In this document: piece by piece, positions 1 to 6,928 of the stretch | Layout of the letters: each line of letters opens with the position of its first letter | Numbering within the stretch: position 1 is the stretch's first letter | Source of the DNA: Chthoniobacter sp. | Lineage (GTDB): Bacteria > Verrucomicrobiota > Verrucomicrobiia > Chthoniobacterales > Chthoniobacteraceae | Assembly: GCA_025352865.1 (NCBI GenBank) | Contig: JANXSB010000582.1 | Coordinates: 1 to 18,592 of the forward strand | DNA length: 18,592 bases | Direction: 5' to 3' | The notes under the pieces: model-generated | What the model saw: the letters and a program-made list of their open reading frames with translations, nothing else | The model's database searches: none | Told to the model about the DNA's origin: nothing | Position numbers and translations under genes: made by a program

Positions 1-836
1 ACGAGTTCGGCCACGAAGCGGTCATACGGTTTGTTTTCCACCAACGCGCGGTGCAGCCAGCCGCTGATTTGTTTGCGTCCTCCGTCGATGAACCCCGCGC
101 CCTTGTAATCATTGCGCAGCAGATCGTTCCAAAATGTGAGCCAGTGGTCGGCGTAGCCGCCCTTGTCCGCGAGCAGCGTCGTCACGAGCTGCGCGCGTTT
201 GTCCGCAGCGGGGTCGGCGAGAAAGGCGTCGAGCTGTTCCGGCGTCGGGAGCAGGCCGATGACATCGAGATACGCGCGCCGCGCAAAGGCGCGGTCGTCG
301 ATCGCGTTTGGAAACGCCACGCCTTTTGCCGCGAAGTAGCGCGAGAGCACATCGTCGATCGGATGCACGCTCGGCCGCTCCGCCAGTGCCACAGCGCGCG
401 GATGCAGGTTCTGCGGCTGCGGCTTGGCGAAAGTGATCCCCGCCGGCCACGCCGCGCCCTGGTCGATCCACGCGCGCAGCAGCCCCACCTGTTCCGGCGT
501 CCATTTCGTCCCCTTCTTCGGCATCGCCGTGTCCGCATCCAGCCCGCTCACCGCCTCCACGATCAGACTCTCCGCGCTCTTCCCGAGCACCGCCGCCGCA
601 CCCGTGTCGCCGCCTTTCATAAAGGCCTCGCGCGTCTCGATGCTCAGCCCGCCCTTGTCCTTCCCCTTCGCGTGACACTTGATGCACGCCGCCTCGAAGA
701 GCGGCTTGATGTCCTTTGCGAAATCCACCGTCCGCGCCGCTGCGGGCGGCAGTTTTGCCGCCTGCTCCGGCGAAAGCGCCCACGCCAAAGGCGCGGCGCA
801 GAGCAGCAGGGCAAAGGCGATGCGGACGGATTTCAT
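1..836 (-). CDS. PSD1-type cytochrome c / DUF1549 protein, 3' end beyond window
   Basis: The reading frame is open from the ATG at 834-836 to the window edge, giving the first 278 residues. Residues 1-20 form a signal peptide (KSVR, then a hydrophobic stretch ending LAWA), so the protein is exported. A CIKCH heme-c binding motif lies at residues 51-55 within a segment typical of planctomycete cytochrome C (PSCyt1): FAKDIKPLFEAAC before it and KGKDKGGLSIETREAF after it. From about residue 155 the sequence (HPIDDVLSRYFAAKGV, then RRAYLDVIGLLPTPEQLDAFL) matches the start of the PSCyt2/DUF1549 domain. In this family a DUF1553 domain normally follows; it would lie beyond position 1. The proteins are abundant in Planctomycetota and Verrucomicrobiota and often pair with a DUF1501 gene, which cannot be seen here. 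The biochemical role is unproven; secreted redox or polysaccharide-degradation roles are proposed. It diverges from the TPR-thioredoxin gene. Confidence 0.93.
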   Translation of the reverse strand, partial: MKSVRIAFALLLCAAPLAWALSPEQAAKLPPAAARTVDFAKDIKPLFEAACIKCHAKGKDKGGLSIETREAFMKGGDTGAAAVLGKSAESLIVEAVSGLDADTAMPKKGTKWTPEQVGLLRAWIDQGAAWPAGITFAKPQPQNLHPRAVALAERPSVHPIDDVLSRYFAAKGVAFPNAIDDRAFARRAYLDVIGLLPTPEQLDAFLADPAADKRAQLVTTLLADKGGYADHWLTFWNDLLRNDYKGAGFIDGGRKQISGWLHRALVENKPYDRFVAEL

Positions 837-1164
837 GGCGCGATGAATAGTCGGCCAAACTCATTTCGATAGCCAATTTTTCCCGATTCAATGCGACCCC
901 TCGCGGCGGAAGCGGCTGGGCTTTGCGCTCTGCGACGCCGCGAGGTTTTGGAGTGCGCCAGTGCTCTGGCGCTTTCGAGGTGCGCGCGGTGACGGCTCGT
1001 GGTCCACGCGCCATTAGCGCGCCATCCCGAAAGCGGCGGAGCACCGCCGCACTCCAAAACGCTGTCGCGTCGCGCGAACCCGTACTCGTCGAGGGGGGAC
1101 GAAAAACCGCGTGCTGGGCCGACCCTTGACGCTCCCGCGCCTGCGTAGTCACTTGGCGGCTGCC
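837..1164. other. Divergent intergenic region carrying the REPIN-like element
   Basis: This 328-base gap separates the PSD1 gene (-) from the TPR-thioredoxin gene (+). Most of its middle is the inverted repeat at 945-1060, annotated separately. Short ORFs on both strands here are translations of the repeat and of simple G+C-rich DNA, and none looks like a protein. Both flanking genes must be transcribed from this interval, but I found no convincing -35/-10 pair for either. The run GAGGGGGG at 1091-1098 is the only strong purine tract on the plus strand. It lies before a GTG at 1111 that could be an upstream alternative start of the TPR gene. Confidence 0.6.
945..1060. repeat. REPIN-like inverted pair of 33-bp palindromic repeats
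   Basis: Two 33-base units face each other across a 50-base spacer: 945-977 (plus orientation) and 1028-1060 (minus orientation). Both begin GTTTTGGAGTGCG and end GCTTTCG when read in the same direction. Each contains its own hairpin, a 7-bp stem with a 4-base loop: GCGCCAG/CTGGCGC at 955-961/966-972 and GCGGCGG/CCGCCGC at 1033-1039/1044-1050. The stem bases differ between units but remain paired in each, so the differences are compensated. This is the layout of REP doublets (REPINs), which in other bacteria are mobilised in trans by RAYT (TnpA-REP) transposases. No RAYT gene lies in this window and no further copy was seen, so the REPIN name is an inference from structure. Confidence 0.75.
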
Positions 1165-3453
1165 ATGCGTTTCACTCCCCTCGCCTGCTCTTTCGCACTC
1201 GCTTTCACCGCCCTCCGCGCGGAGGACGCGCCGCCCGCGAAGGCTGATGAATCCAAGCTCCCCGGCCACTCGCTGAACGGCGAAGCTTTCAACGAGGGGC
1301 CGCGTCAGGCGGCGGTGCTGATGCCGGGGACGGGCGATGTGCGCTTTCCGGTGACGACGAAGAACGAGCTGGCGCAGAAGTTTTTCACGCAGGGCGTGGG
1401 GCAGTTGCACGGGTTCTGGTACCTCGAGGCGGAACGCTCGTTCCGCCAGGTCGCGGCGCTGGATGCGGACTGCGCGGCGGCTTACTGGGGCATGGCGATG
1501 GCGAACATCAACAACCCGAAACGCGCGGGGGATTTCATCAAGCTGGCGGAGGCGAAGAAGGACAAGGCGAGCCGGCGCGAGCAGTTGTGGATCGAGGCGT
1601 GGGCGGCGTTTTATGCCGACTCGAAAAAGGACGAGGGCGACCGGCGCGAGGCTCTGGTGAAGGCGCTGGAGGGATTGATCTACGAATTTCCCGACGATCT
1701 CGAAGCGAAGGCGTTCCTCGTTTTCCAGCTCTGGGACAACAGCCAGCACGGCTCGCCGCTGCCCAGCCGGCTGGCCGTGGATGCGCTCGCGCAGCAGGTG
1801 CTCGCGGTAAATCCGGCGCATCCGGTGAGCCACTATCTCATCCACCTGTGGAATAGCGCGGACGGCGACAAGCGCGCGCTCATTGCCGCGGCGCATTGCG
1901 GGCAGGCGGCGCCGGGCATCGCCCACATGTGGCACATGCCCAATCACACGTTTTCCAATCTGCACCGCTACGCTGACGCGGCGTGGCAGCAGGAGGCGTC
2001 GGCGCGCACGGACCACGCCTACATGGCGGCGTCGCGGATCATGCCGGAGCAGATTCACAACTACGCGCACAACAATGACTGGCTGGTGAAGAACCTCGCC
2101 TACATCGGGCGCGTGCAGGACGCCGTCGATCTCGCGATGAATCTCGTCGAGCTGCCGCGGCTCGATGCCACGCACAGCCAGGCCTACAATCTCGGGCGCG
2201 AGCGTCTCTTGGAGACGCTGGTGCGTTTTGAAATGTGGGGCGACCTCGCGATGCTCGAAGGCTCGATGTATCTGGCGCGTGATGAGAAGACGGAGATCGA
2301 GGCGCGGCGGCTCGCGGCACTCGGCGTGGCGTGGTTCAGTTCGGGGAAAAAGGAGGAAGGCGAGCGCGAGTTGAAGGCGCTGGAGACGTTGCTGGAAAAG
2401 ACGCGCGCGGATCGCGTGGCGGCGGCGGATGCGGCGGAGGCGAAGGCGAAGACGGAAAAGAAATCCGCAGACGTTTCCGCGAAGGCGATGGCTGATGCGA
2501 TGAAGGGTTTCGCGTATCCTCTTTCCACGACGGAGGCGGCGATTGCCGAGGTGAAGATTTACCAGGCGCTCAACGACGCGCGGCCCGACGCGGTGAAGCC
2601 GCTGCTCGAAGCGGCGCGCGACATTCCATCCGAGCGCCGCGCGCGCATCTATCTCGCGATCGGCGACAAGGACGAAGCGGTGAAACTCGCGAAGCAGGCG
2701 AGCGACCCGGACCCGGCGCAAGTGCAGCCGCTCGCGAACTTCGCCGGGGTGCTGTGGCGCGCGGATAAAAAGGACGCGGCACGCGAGGCGTTTGAAAAGC
2801 TGCGCAAGCTTTCCGCGCAAATCGAAATCGATCTCCCCGTGTTCGAGCAGCTCGCGCCCATCGCCGCGGAACTCAAGCTGGCAAAGGATTGGCGGGTGCC
2901 GGCGACACTAGCCACCGACACCGGTGTGCGCCCGGATTTGAAATCGCTCGGCCCTTTCCGCTGGCGTCCGTCCGCCGCGCCGTCGTGGAGCCTGCCGGAT
3001 GGCGACGGCAAAGCGCACGCGCTCGCGGACTACAAGGGCAAGCCCGTGCTCGTAGTCTGCTACCTCGGCAGCGGCTGCGCGCGGTGCATCGAGCAGCTCA
3101 ATGTTTTCGCGCCGCTCACCGCTCAGTTTGCCGACGCGGGAATCCAAATCATCGCCGTGAGCACCGACTCGGCGAGCGGCCTGCACAAGACTTTCGAGCA
3201 GGCGAAGGATGCGAAGGGTTTCCCCTTCCCCATCGTCGCCGACGCGGACTTCGGCACGTTCAAGGCGTACCGCGCGTTCGATGATTTCGAGCACATCCCG
3301 CTGCACGGGACGTATCTCATCGACGGCGACGGCTTCGTGCGCTGGCAGAACATCAGCTACCAGCCTTTCCGCGACGCCGCGTGGCTGCTCACGGAAAGCA
3401 AACGCCTGCTCACGGTGCCGGCGGTGGATGACGCCGCGACGGCGGCGAATTAG
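1165..3453 (+). CDS. Secreted TPR protein with C-terminal thioredoxin-like (redoxin) domain
   Basis: The chosen ATG gives 762 residues and starts directly at a signal peptide (MRFTPLACSFALAFTALRA, cut before EDAPP). The GTG at 1111 would add 18 residues in front of that signal and is less likely. Residues ~60-590 are helical repeats of TPR type. Within them, HMWHMPNHTF (residues 254-263) with nearby SHYLIHLWN recalls the histidine-rich HMPxH motif of TTC38-like TPR proteins. A Lys/Ala/Glu-rich linker follows at about 410-450. From ~610 a thioredoxin/AhpC-TSA-like domain begins (WSLPDGDGKAHALADYKGKP), with the pair Cys638-Ala-Arg-Cys641 in the SGCARC turn at the position of a redox-active CxxC, then IIAVSTDS and a HIPLHGTYLIDGDG segment. 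Family knowledge suggests a periplasmic thiol-disulfide or peroxiredoxin-like role; the substrate is unknown. Its stop directly touches the stop of the convergent EIIA gene. Confidence 0.85.
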   Translation: MRFTPLACSFALAFTALRAEDAPPAKADESKLPGHSLNGEAFNEGPRQAAVLMPGTGDVRFPVTTKNELAQKFFTQGVGQLHGFWYLEAERSFRQVAALDADCAAAYWGMAMANINNPKRAGDFIKLAEAKKDKASRREQLWIEAWAAFYADSKKDEGDRREALVKALEGLIYEFPDDLEAKAFLVFQLWDNSQHGSPLPSRLAVDALAQQVLAVNPAHPVSHYLIHLWNSADGDKRALIAAAHCGQAAPGIAHMWHMPNHTFSNLHRYADAAWQQEASARTDHAYMAASRIMPEQIHNYAHNNDWLVKNLAYIGRVQDAVDLAMNLVELPRLDATHSQAYNLGRERLLETLVRFEMWGDLAMLEGSMYLARDEKTEIEARRLAALGVAWFSSGKKEEGERELKALETLLEKTRADRVAAADAAEAKAKTEKKSADVSAKAMADAMKGFAYPLSTTEAAIAEVKIYQALNDARPDAVKPLLEAARDIPSERRARIYLAIGDKDEAVKLAKQASDPDPAQVQPLANFAGVLWRADKKDAAREAFEKLRKLSAQIEIDLPVFEQLAPIAAELKLAKDWRVPATLATDTGVRPDLKSLGPFRWRPSAAPSWSLPDGDGKAHALADYKGKPVLVVCYLGSGCARCIEQLNVFAPLTAQFADAGIQIIAVSTDSASGLHKTFEQAKDAKGFPFPIVADADFGTFKAYRAFDDFEHIPLHGTYLIDGDGFVRWQNISYQPFRDAAWLLTESKRLLTVPAVDDAATAAN

Positions 3454-3918
3454 CTAGAGCTTGGCCTCGCGGCGGGAGAGGAGGGCGATGAAATCGGCGG
3501 GCGTCTCGGCGGCGCGGAGTTCGCGCTCGGCGGCGGGATCTTTGAAAACGCGGGCGAGGAGGCCGACGATGCGGAGATAATCCGCCGCGAGCGCGCGCGG
3601 GACGGCGATGCAAAAAATGTAGCGCACGGGCAGCTCGACGCTGGAAAAAATCACGCCCGCCGTGCTGCGTCCGACGCTCATCACCATCGTGCTCACGCAT
3701 TCACCGCGGGTGTGCGGGATGCAGATGGCGAAGCCGCCTTCGGTTTCCGGAAGGCACGGCGCGGAGGCGTGGACGCCGGTGAGGAGCGCGCTCCAATCCA
3801 CCACCGCCACATCGCTTTTCACCAAGGCCGCAACTTCATCAATGACCGCCGCGGGCGTGATCGCGGCGAGTTCGAGCGAGACGTGCGCAGCGGGCAGGAT
3901 GTCGGCGAGGGTAATCAT
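3454..3918 (-). CDS. PTS EIIA-like (EIIA-Ntr/fructose type) phosphocarrier domain protein
   Basis: This is a single-domain protein of 154 residues, close to the usual EIIA length. His69 in the segment GGFAICIPHTRG occupies the phosphorylated-histidine position of the PTS EIIA-2/EIIA-Ntr family (consensus PHxR). The segments VRYIFCIAVP and DYLRIVGLLARVF match the later strands and helix of that fold. No EIIB or EIIC partner lies nearby, so a regulatory (Ntr-type) rather than a sugar-transport role is more likely. The start is placed at 3918 because its ATG overlaps the nadK stop as ATGA, the pattern of translational coupling. An in-frame ATG six codons upstream lies inside nadK and would add MERHRR. 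It is the last gene of the tlyA-nadK-EIIA set. Its stop (3454-3456) is adjacent to the opposing TPR gene stop. Confidence 0.85.
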   Translation of the reverse strand: MITLADILPAAHVSLELAAITPAAVIDEVAALVKSDVAVVDWSALLTGVHASAPCLPETEGGFAICIPHTRGECVSTMVMSVGRSTAGVIFSSVELPVRYIFCIAVPRALAADYLRIVGLLARVFKDPAAERELRAAETPADFIALLSRREAKL

Positions 3919-4778
3919 ACGGCGGTGCCGCTCCATTTCAGTTTCTGGCGGAGCACTTCAAAAAAGGAAGTGCCGGGCAGCATCGCGAGCGGGAGGCGCT
4001 GCGGGGCCTGCGTGATGCGGATGACATCGCCGGGCAGCACGCGCACGGAAGCCTGGCCGTCGATGGAGAGAAAAATTTCCGGCTCCTCGCGGCAGGGCGC
4101 GATTTCGATGCGCGAGTGCTCGCTGACGAGCACGGGCCGCATGGTGAGGACGTGCGGGCAGATGGGTGTGATGACGAAGACACCGCTGTCCGGCGTGAGC
4201 ACCGGGCCGCCGGCGCTGAGCGAGTAGGCGGTGGAGCCGGTGGGCGTGGCGACGATGAGGCCGTCGGCGTTGTATTCGCTGAGCGTGGCGCCATCCACGG
4301 CGACGTTGAGTTTGATGAGGCGGGAAAGTTCCCCGCGGCTGATGACGGCGTCGTTCAGCGCGATGTAGCGCGCGGTGGTCTGCGCGCCGCGGATGATCTG
4401 CACGTCGAGCAGGGCGCGCTCGCTGAGCTGGTAGGTGCCGGAGGCGATGGCATCGAGCGCCTGCGGCCAGGCGGCGGCGCTGACGCAGGTGAGGAAACCG
4501 AGCGTGCCGAGATTGATGCCGAGGATCGGGCGGAACTCGTCGCGGAGTTCGTGCAGGACTTGGAGAATCGTGCCGTCGCCGCCGAGAACGAGGAGCAGTT
4601 CACAATCGCGGACGAGATCGGCAATCGTCGCCGAGGAATCCGCGCCGATGAGATGGGCGGCGCGCTTTTCCAGCACGAGCGGAAGCGCGCGCTGCACGCA
4701 CGCGCGGGCGATGGCGTGGACGAGTTCGCCGGCTTCCGCCTTGCCGTCGTTGGCGATCAGGCCGATGCGCGCAGACAT
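3915..4778 (-). CDS. nadK: NAD kinase (ATP/polyphosphate NAD+ phosphotransferase)
   Basis: NAD kinase phosphorylates NAD+ to NADP+ in the cytosol. The 287-residue product has the family signatures in order: GGDGT at 66-70 (Asp67 is the catalytic aspartate), INLGTLGFL at 88-96, the LND motif at 141-143, and GSTAYSLSAGGP at 181-192. Length is normal for the bacterial enzyme. The start at 4778 is supported by an AAGGAA Shine-Dalgarno at 4787-4792, eight bases upstream, and by the protein beginning MSARIGLIAND as in relatives. A longer frame to 4838 runs back into tlyA and is rejected. The start overlaps the tlyA 3' end by 22 bases and the stop overlaps the EIIA start by ATGA, so the three genes are probably one transcript with coupled translation. 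Pairing of tlyA with nadK is common in bacteria. Confidence 0.96.
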   Translation of the reverse strand: MSARIGLIANDGKAEAGELVHAIARACVQRALPLVLEKRAAHLIGADSSATIADLVRDCELLLVLGGDGTILQVLHELRDEFRPILGINLGTLGFLTCVSAAAWPQALDAIASGTYQLSERALLDVQIIRGAQTTARYIALNDAVISRGELSRLIKLNVAVDGATLSEYNADGLIVATPTGSTAYSLSAGGPVLTPDSGVFVITPICPHVLTMRPVLVSEHSRIEIAPCREEPEIFLSIDGQASVRVLPGDVIRITQAPQRLPLAMLPGTSFFEVLRQKLKWSGTAV

Positions 4779-5500
4779 GCGAGAAATTCCTTGTTGCCCT
4801 CGCCGCCGAGGATCGGCGACTCGATGACGCCGCGCCATTCACTCGCCGGCAGCGTGGCGGCGAAGGCGCGGATTTTTTCCACCGCCTGCGCGTGCAGCGC
4901 GGGATCACGGATGACGCCGCCACGGCCCACGTCCTCCTTGCGGAGTTCGAATTGCGGCTTGATCAGCGGGACGATCACGCCGCCATGACTCAGCAGCGCG
5001 GCGGCGGGAGGCAAGATCAAAGTCAGCGAGATGAAGGACACGTCGATGACGCAGACCGCGATGGGCTCAGGAATGTCGGCGCGCGTGAGATGGCGGGCGT
5101 TGAGTTTTTCGCGGACGATGACGCGTGGGTCGCTGCGGATTTTCCAGTCGAGCTGCGAGTGGCCCACGTCGATGGCGAAGACTTTGGCCGCGCCGTGCTG
5201 GAGCAGGCAGTCGGTGAAGCCGCCGGTGCTCGCGCCAATGTCGAGACACGTCGCGCCGGTCGGGTCGATGGCGAAATGGGCGAGCGCGGCTTCGAGCTTG
5301 AGGCCGCCGCGCCCGACGTAGCGCTCGGTGCTTTTGACGGAAATGGCGGCGTCGTCCGCGATCTTCGTTCCGGCCTTGTCGAAGCGCTGTTCATTGACAA
5401 AAACCGCGCCGGCCATGATCGCGCGCTGCGCCTTTTCGCGGGACTCGAAATAGCCGCGGGCGACGAGGAGTTGGTCGAGGCGTTGTTTGGCGGCGGGCAT
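4757..5500 (-). CDS. tlyA: TlyA-family 16S/23S rRNA (cytidine-2'-O)-methyltransferase
   Basis: TlyA proteins methylate ribose 2'-OH groups of rRNA cytidines using S-adenosylmethionine; many are annotated hemolysin A. The 247-residue product has an N-terminal S4 RNA-binding domain (residues ~5-62, QRLDQLLVARGYFESREKA) and an FtsJ/RrmJ-like methyltransferase domain. The SAM motif is CLDIGASTGGFTDCLL at 85-100. Residues Lys68 (GRGGLK), Asp153 (VIDVSFIS), Lys181 (LIKPQFE) and Glu238 (NKEFL) match the K-D-K-E tetrad of the family. The start at 5500 (MPAAKQRLDQLL) gives the normal N-terminus. An in-frame upstream start would add 21 atypical residues, and the Shine-Dalgarno at 5500 is weak. It is the first gene of the tlyA-nadK-EIIA set and diverges from the acyl carrier protein gene across 72 bases. 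Confidence 0.94.
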   Translation of the reverse strand: MPAAKQRLDQLLVARGYFESREKAQRAIMAGAVFVNEQRFDKAGTKIADDAAISVKSTERYVGRGGLKLEAALAHFAIDPTGATCLDIGASTGGFTDCLLQHGAAKVFAIDVGHSQLDWKIRSDPRVIVREKLNARHLTRADIPEPIAVCVIDVSFISLTLILPPAAALLSHGGVIVPLIKPQFELRKEDVGRGGVIRDPALHAQAVEKIRAFAATLPASEWRGVIESPILGGEGNKEFLACLRASA

Positions 5501-5572
5501 TTCGTGGCCGGGAAGGAAACCGCGAAATGGCTTGAATCCGAGTCTTTTTCCAAAGAAACACACCGCCCCGCC

Positions 5573-5836
5573 ATGCCCGAAGAAAACCTACGCGAAGCGA
5601 TCAAAGAGATGATGGTCGAGAACCTGATGCTCAAAGTGCCGAAGGAGGAGATCGCCGACGATCTCCCGCTCTTCGGCCCGAACGGGCTCGGGCTGGACTC
5701 GATCGACGCGCTGGAGCTGGTCGTTTCGCTGGAGAAAAAATTCGGCGTGAGCGTGCCGAATTCCGAGACCGCGCGGCAGGCGCTGGCGACGGTCAATGCA
5801 CTGCACGATTACGTGGTGGCAAACCGCAAGGCGTAA
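5573..5836 (+). CDS. Acyl carrier protein (orphan phosphopantetheine-binding protein)
   Basis: A small acidic protein of 87 residues with the acyl-carrier signature GLGLDSIDALELV at 38-50. Ser43 in the DSI turn is the expected attachment site of 4'-phosphopantetheine. The rest (VSLEKKFGVSVPNSETARQ and the final TVNALHDYV helix) fits a complete four-helix PP-binding domain. The start is the only ATG giving a normal ACP length. No purine-rich Shine-Dalgarno precedes it (CACCGCCCCGCC before ATG), so it may be leaderless or use a non-canonical signal. No ketosynthase, acyltransferase or fab gene is adjacent, so its pathway is unknown. The LFGPNGLGLDSIDALEL form resembles ACPs of specialised lipid or aryl-polyene-like pathways as well as primary ACPs, and I cannot separate these. 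It ends eight bases before the convergent LOG gene. Confidence 0.88.
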   Translation: MPEENLREAIKEMMVENLMLKVPKEEIADDLPLFGPNGLGLDSIDALELVVSLEKKFGVSVPNSETARQALATVNALHDYVVANRKA

Positions 5837-5852
5837 GCGGCGGCCTACGCCT
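5829..5852. terminator. Hairpin over two convergent stop codons, possible bidirectional terminator
   Basis: AGGCGTA (5829-5835) pairs perfectly with TACGCCT (5846-5852) across a 10-base G+C-rich loop. The two arms contain most of the acyl carrier protein stop codon (5834-5836) and part of the LOG gene stop codon (5845-5847). The position between convergent genes suits a shared terminator. No clear U-tract follows on either strand, so intrinsic termination is uncertain. Confidence 0.4.
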
Positions 5853-6924
5853 CCGTCTCCGCCGCGTTGATCGCGTCGATGAGCTGGCGGATGCGCCCGA
5901 AATTCTTCCGTTTCGGCGTGAGGACGAGGCGCGGGAGCGCGGCGATTTCGGGTTCGTTCTGCTCCTCGGGGAGCGCGGTGGTTTGCACGATCTCGCCGCC
6001 GACGAGGATGTCGGCGAAGCCCTCGTTGAGCTGCGCGACGGCGGAGGGCGCGAGCCTTTTCCCGAGGCGAATGACGAGGCGCTGGCCGACCCAGCGGTAG
6101 CTGCGAAAGGTGCGGTAGAACTGCGCGATCTCGGCGATGGCGTCGTCCACGCTGTGCGTCATTTTGAAAAGGTGGAAGTCATCCGCGGAGATGAGGCCGA
6201 GCTGGAGCAGGTCGTCGCGGAGAAAGCGCAGCCATGTTTCCCAATAGCGCCCGCCGGGTTTGTCCACCATGACCACGGGGAGGATGCGCGCCTTGCCAGT
6301 CTGCATGAGCGTGAGCACCTCGAAGCCTTCGTCCATCGTGCCGAAGCCGCCGGGGAAGAGCGCGACGGCGTGCGTCTCCTTGAGGAAGTTCAGCTTCCGC
6401 GTGAAGAAGTATTTGAAATTGATGAGCTTCGGGTCGCCGTGGATCGTTTCATTCGCGCGCTGCTCAAAGGGCAGGCGGATGTTGAGGCCGAAGCTGTTTT
6501 CGCGGCCCGCGCCGCGCTGGGCCGCGCCCATGATGCCTTCGCCGCCGCCGGTGATCGTCATGTAGCCGTGCTCCTCGTGCATGCGGCGGGCGAAAATTTC
6601 CGCCGCGAGAAATTCGGGCGCGTCGGGCGCGGTACGGGCGGAGCCGAAGACGACGACCTTTGGCACATGGCGGTAGGGCGCGAAGATATTGCCGGCGTAG
6701 CGCAGTTCCTTGAGCGAGCGGCTGAAGAGCTTGAGGTCGGCGGTGCTTGTCTGGTCGCGCCCGAGCTTGAGCGAGGTGATGACCATCTCGGCGATCAGCT
6801 CGCGGTCGTTCGCGCAGCCCGCATCGCAGACGAGCTGGCGCACGCGGTCGTCGAGCGCCGCGTCGCCGGTGGTGGCGCGGCGGCCGGGCACGGGGGGAAA
6901 ATTGCTGGCGGTGAAATCGGGCAT
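5845..6924 (-). CDS. LOG family protein (lysine decarboxylase-like Rossmann protein)
   Basis: The 359-residue product contains the two nucleotide-binding signatures of the LOG/TIGR00730 family: TGGGEGIMGAA at 125-135 and PGGFGTMDE at 191-199. VVFGSART (91-98) is the usual first strand. LOG proteins release free cytokinins from cytokinin ribotides (phosphoribohydrolase), and many bacterial members act on other nucleotide monophosphates (PpnN-like). The protein is longer than the ~190-residue plant-type LOG and carries an N-terminal extension of about 85 residues and a C-terminal extension of about 75. This points to the longer bacterial subgroup, so the substrate should not be assumed to be a cytokinin. 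The start at 6924 (MPDFTASNFPP) has no clear Shine-Dalgarno. It diverges from the DAHP synthase gene across the inverted repeat at 6929-7020. Confidence 0.87.
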   Translation of the reverse strand: MPDFTASNFPPVPGRRATTGDAALDDRVRQLVCDAGCANDRELIAEMVITSLKLGRDQTSTADLKLFSRSLKELRYAGNIFAPYRHVPKVVVFGSARTAPDAPEFLAAEIFARRMHEEHGYMTITGGGEGIMGAAQRGAGRENSFGLNIRLPFEQRANETIHGDPKLINFKYFFTRKLNFLKETHAVALFPGGFGTMDEGFEVLTLMQTGKARILPVVMVDKPGGRYWETWLRFLRDDLLQLGLISADDFHLFKMTHSVDDAIAEIAQFYRTFRSYRWVGQRLVIRLGKRLAPSAVAQLNEGFADILVGGEIVQTTALPEEQNEPEIAALPRLVLTPKRKNFGRIRQLIDAINAAETEA

Positions 6925-6928
6925 GCGG

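Noticed and set aside
1126..1160. TTGACG as a -35 box for the TPR gene
   Set aside because: No -10-like hexamer lies 16-18 bases downstream (TCACTT is the candidate), so it is not supported.
109..2820. Very long open frame (about 900 codons) on the minus strand across the PSD1 start and the TPR gene
   Set aside because: The product is Arg-rich and low in complexity, with no domain. It is the antisense shadow of G+C-rich coding sequence in the TPR gene and crosses the divergent intergenic repeat.
3915..4838. NAD kinase start at 4838
   Set aside because: The extra 20 residues (MARRHRVADPRRR...) are tlyA coding sequence in another frame. The ATG at 4778 has a good Shine-Dalgarno and the normal family N-terminus.
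4757..5563. TlyA start at 5563
   Set aside because: It would add 21 atypical residues and leave only nine bases before the divergent ACP start. MPAAKQRLDQLL at 5500 matches the usual start of the S4 domain.
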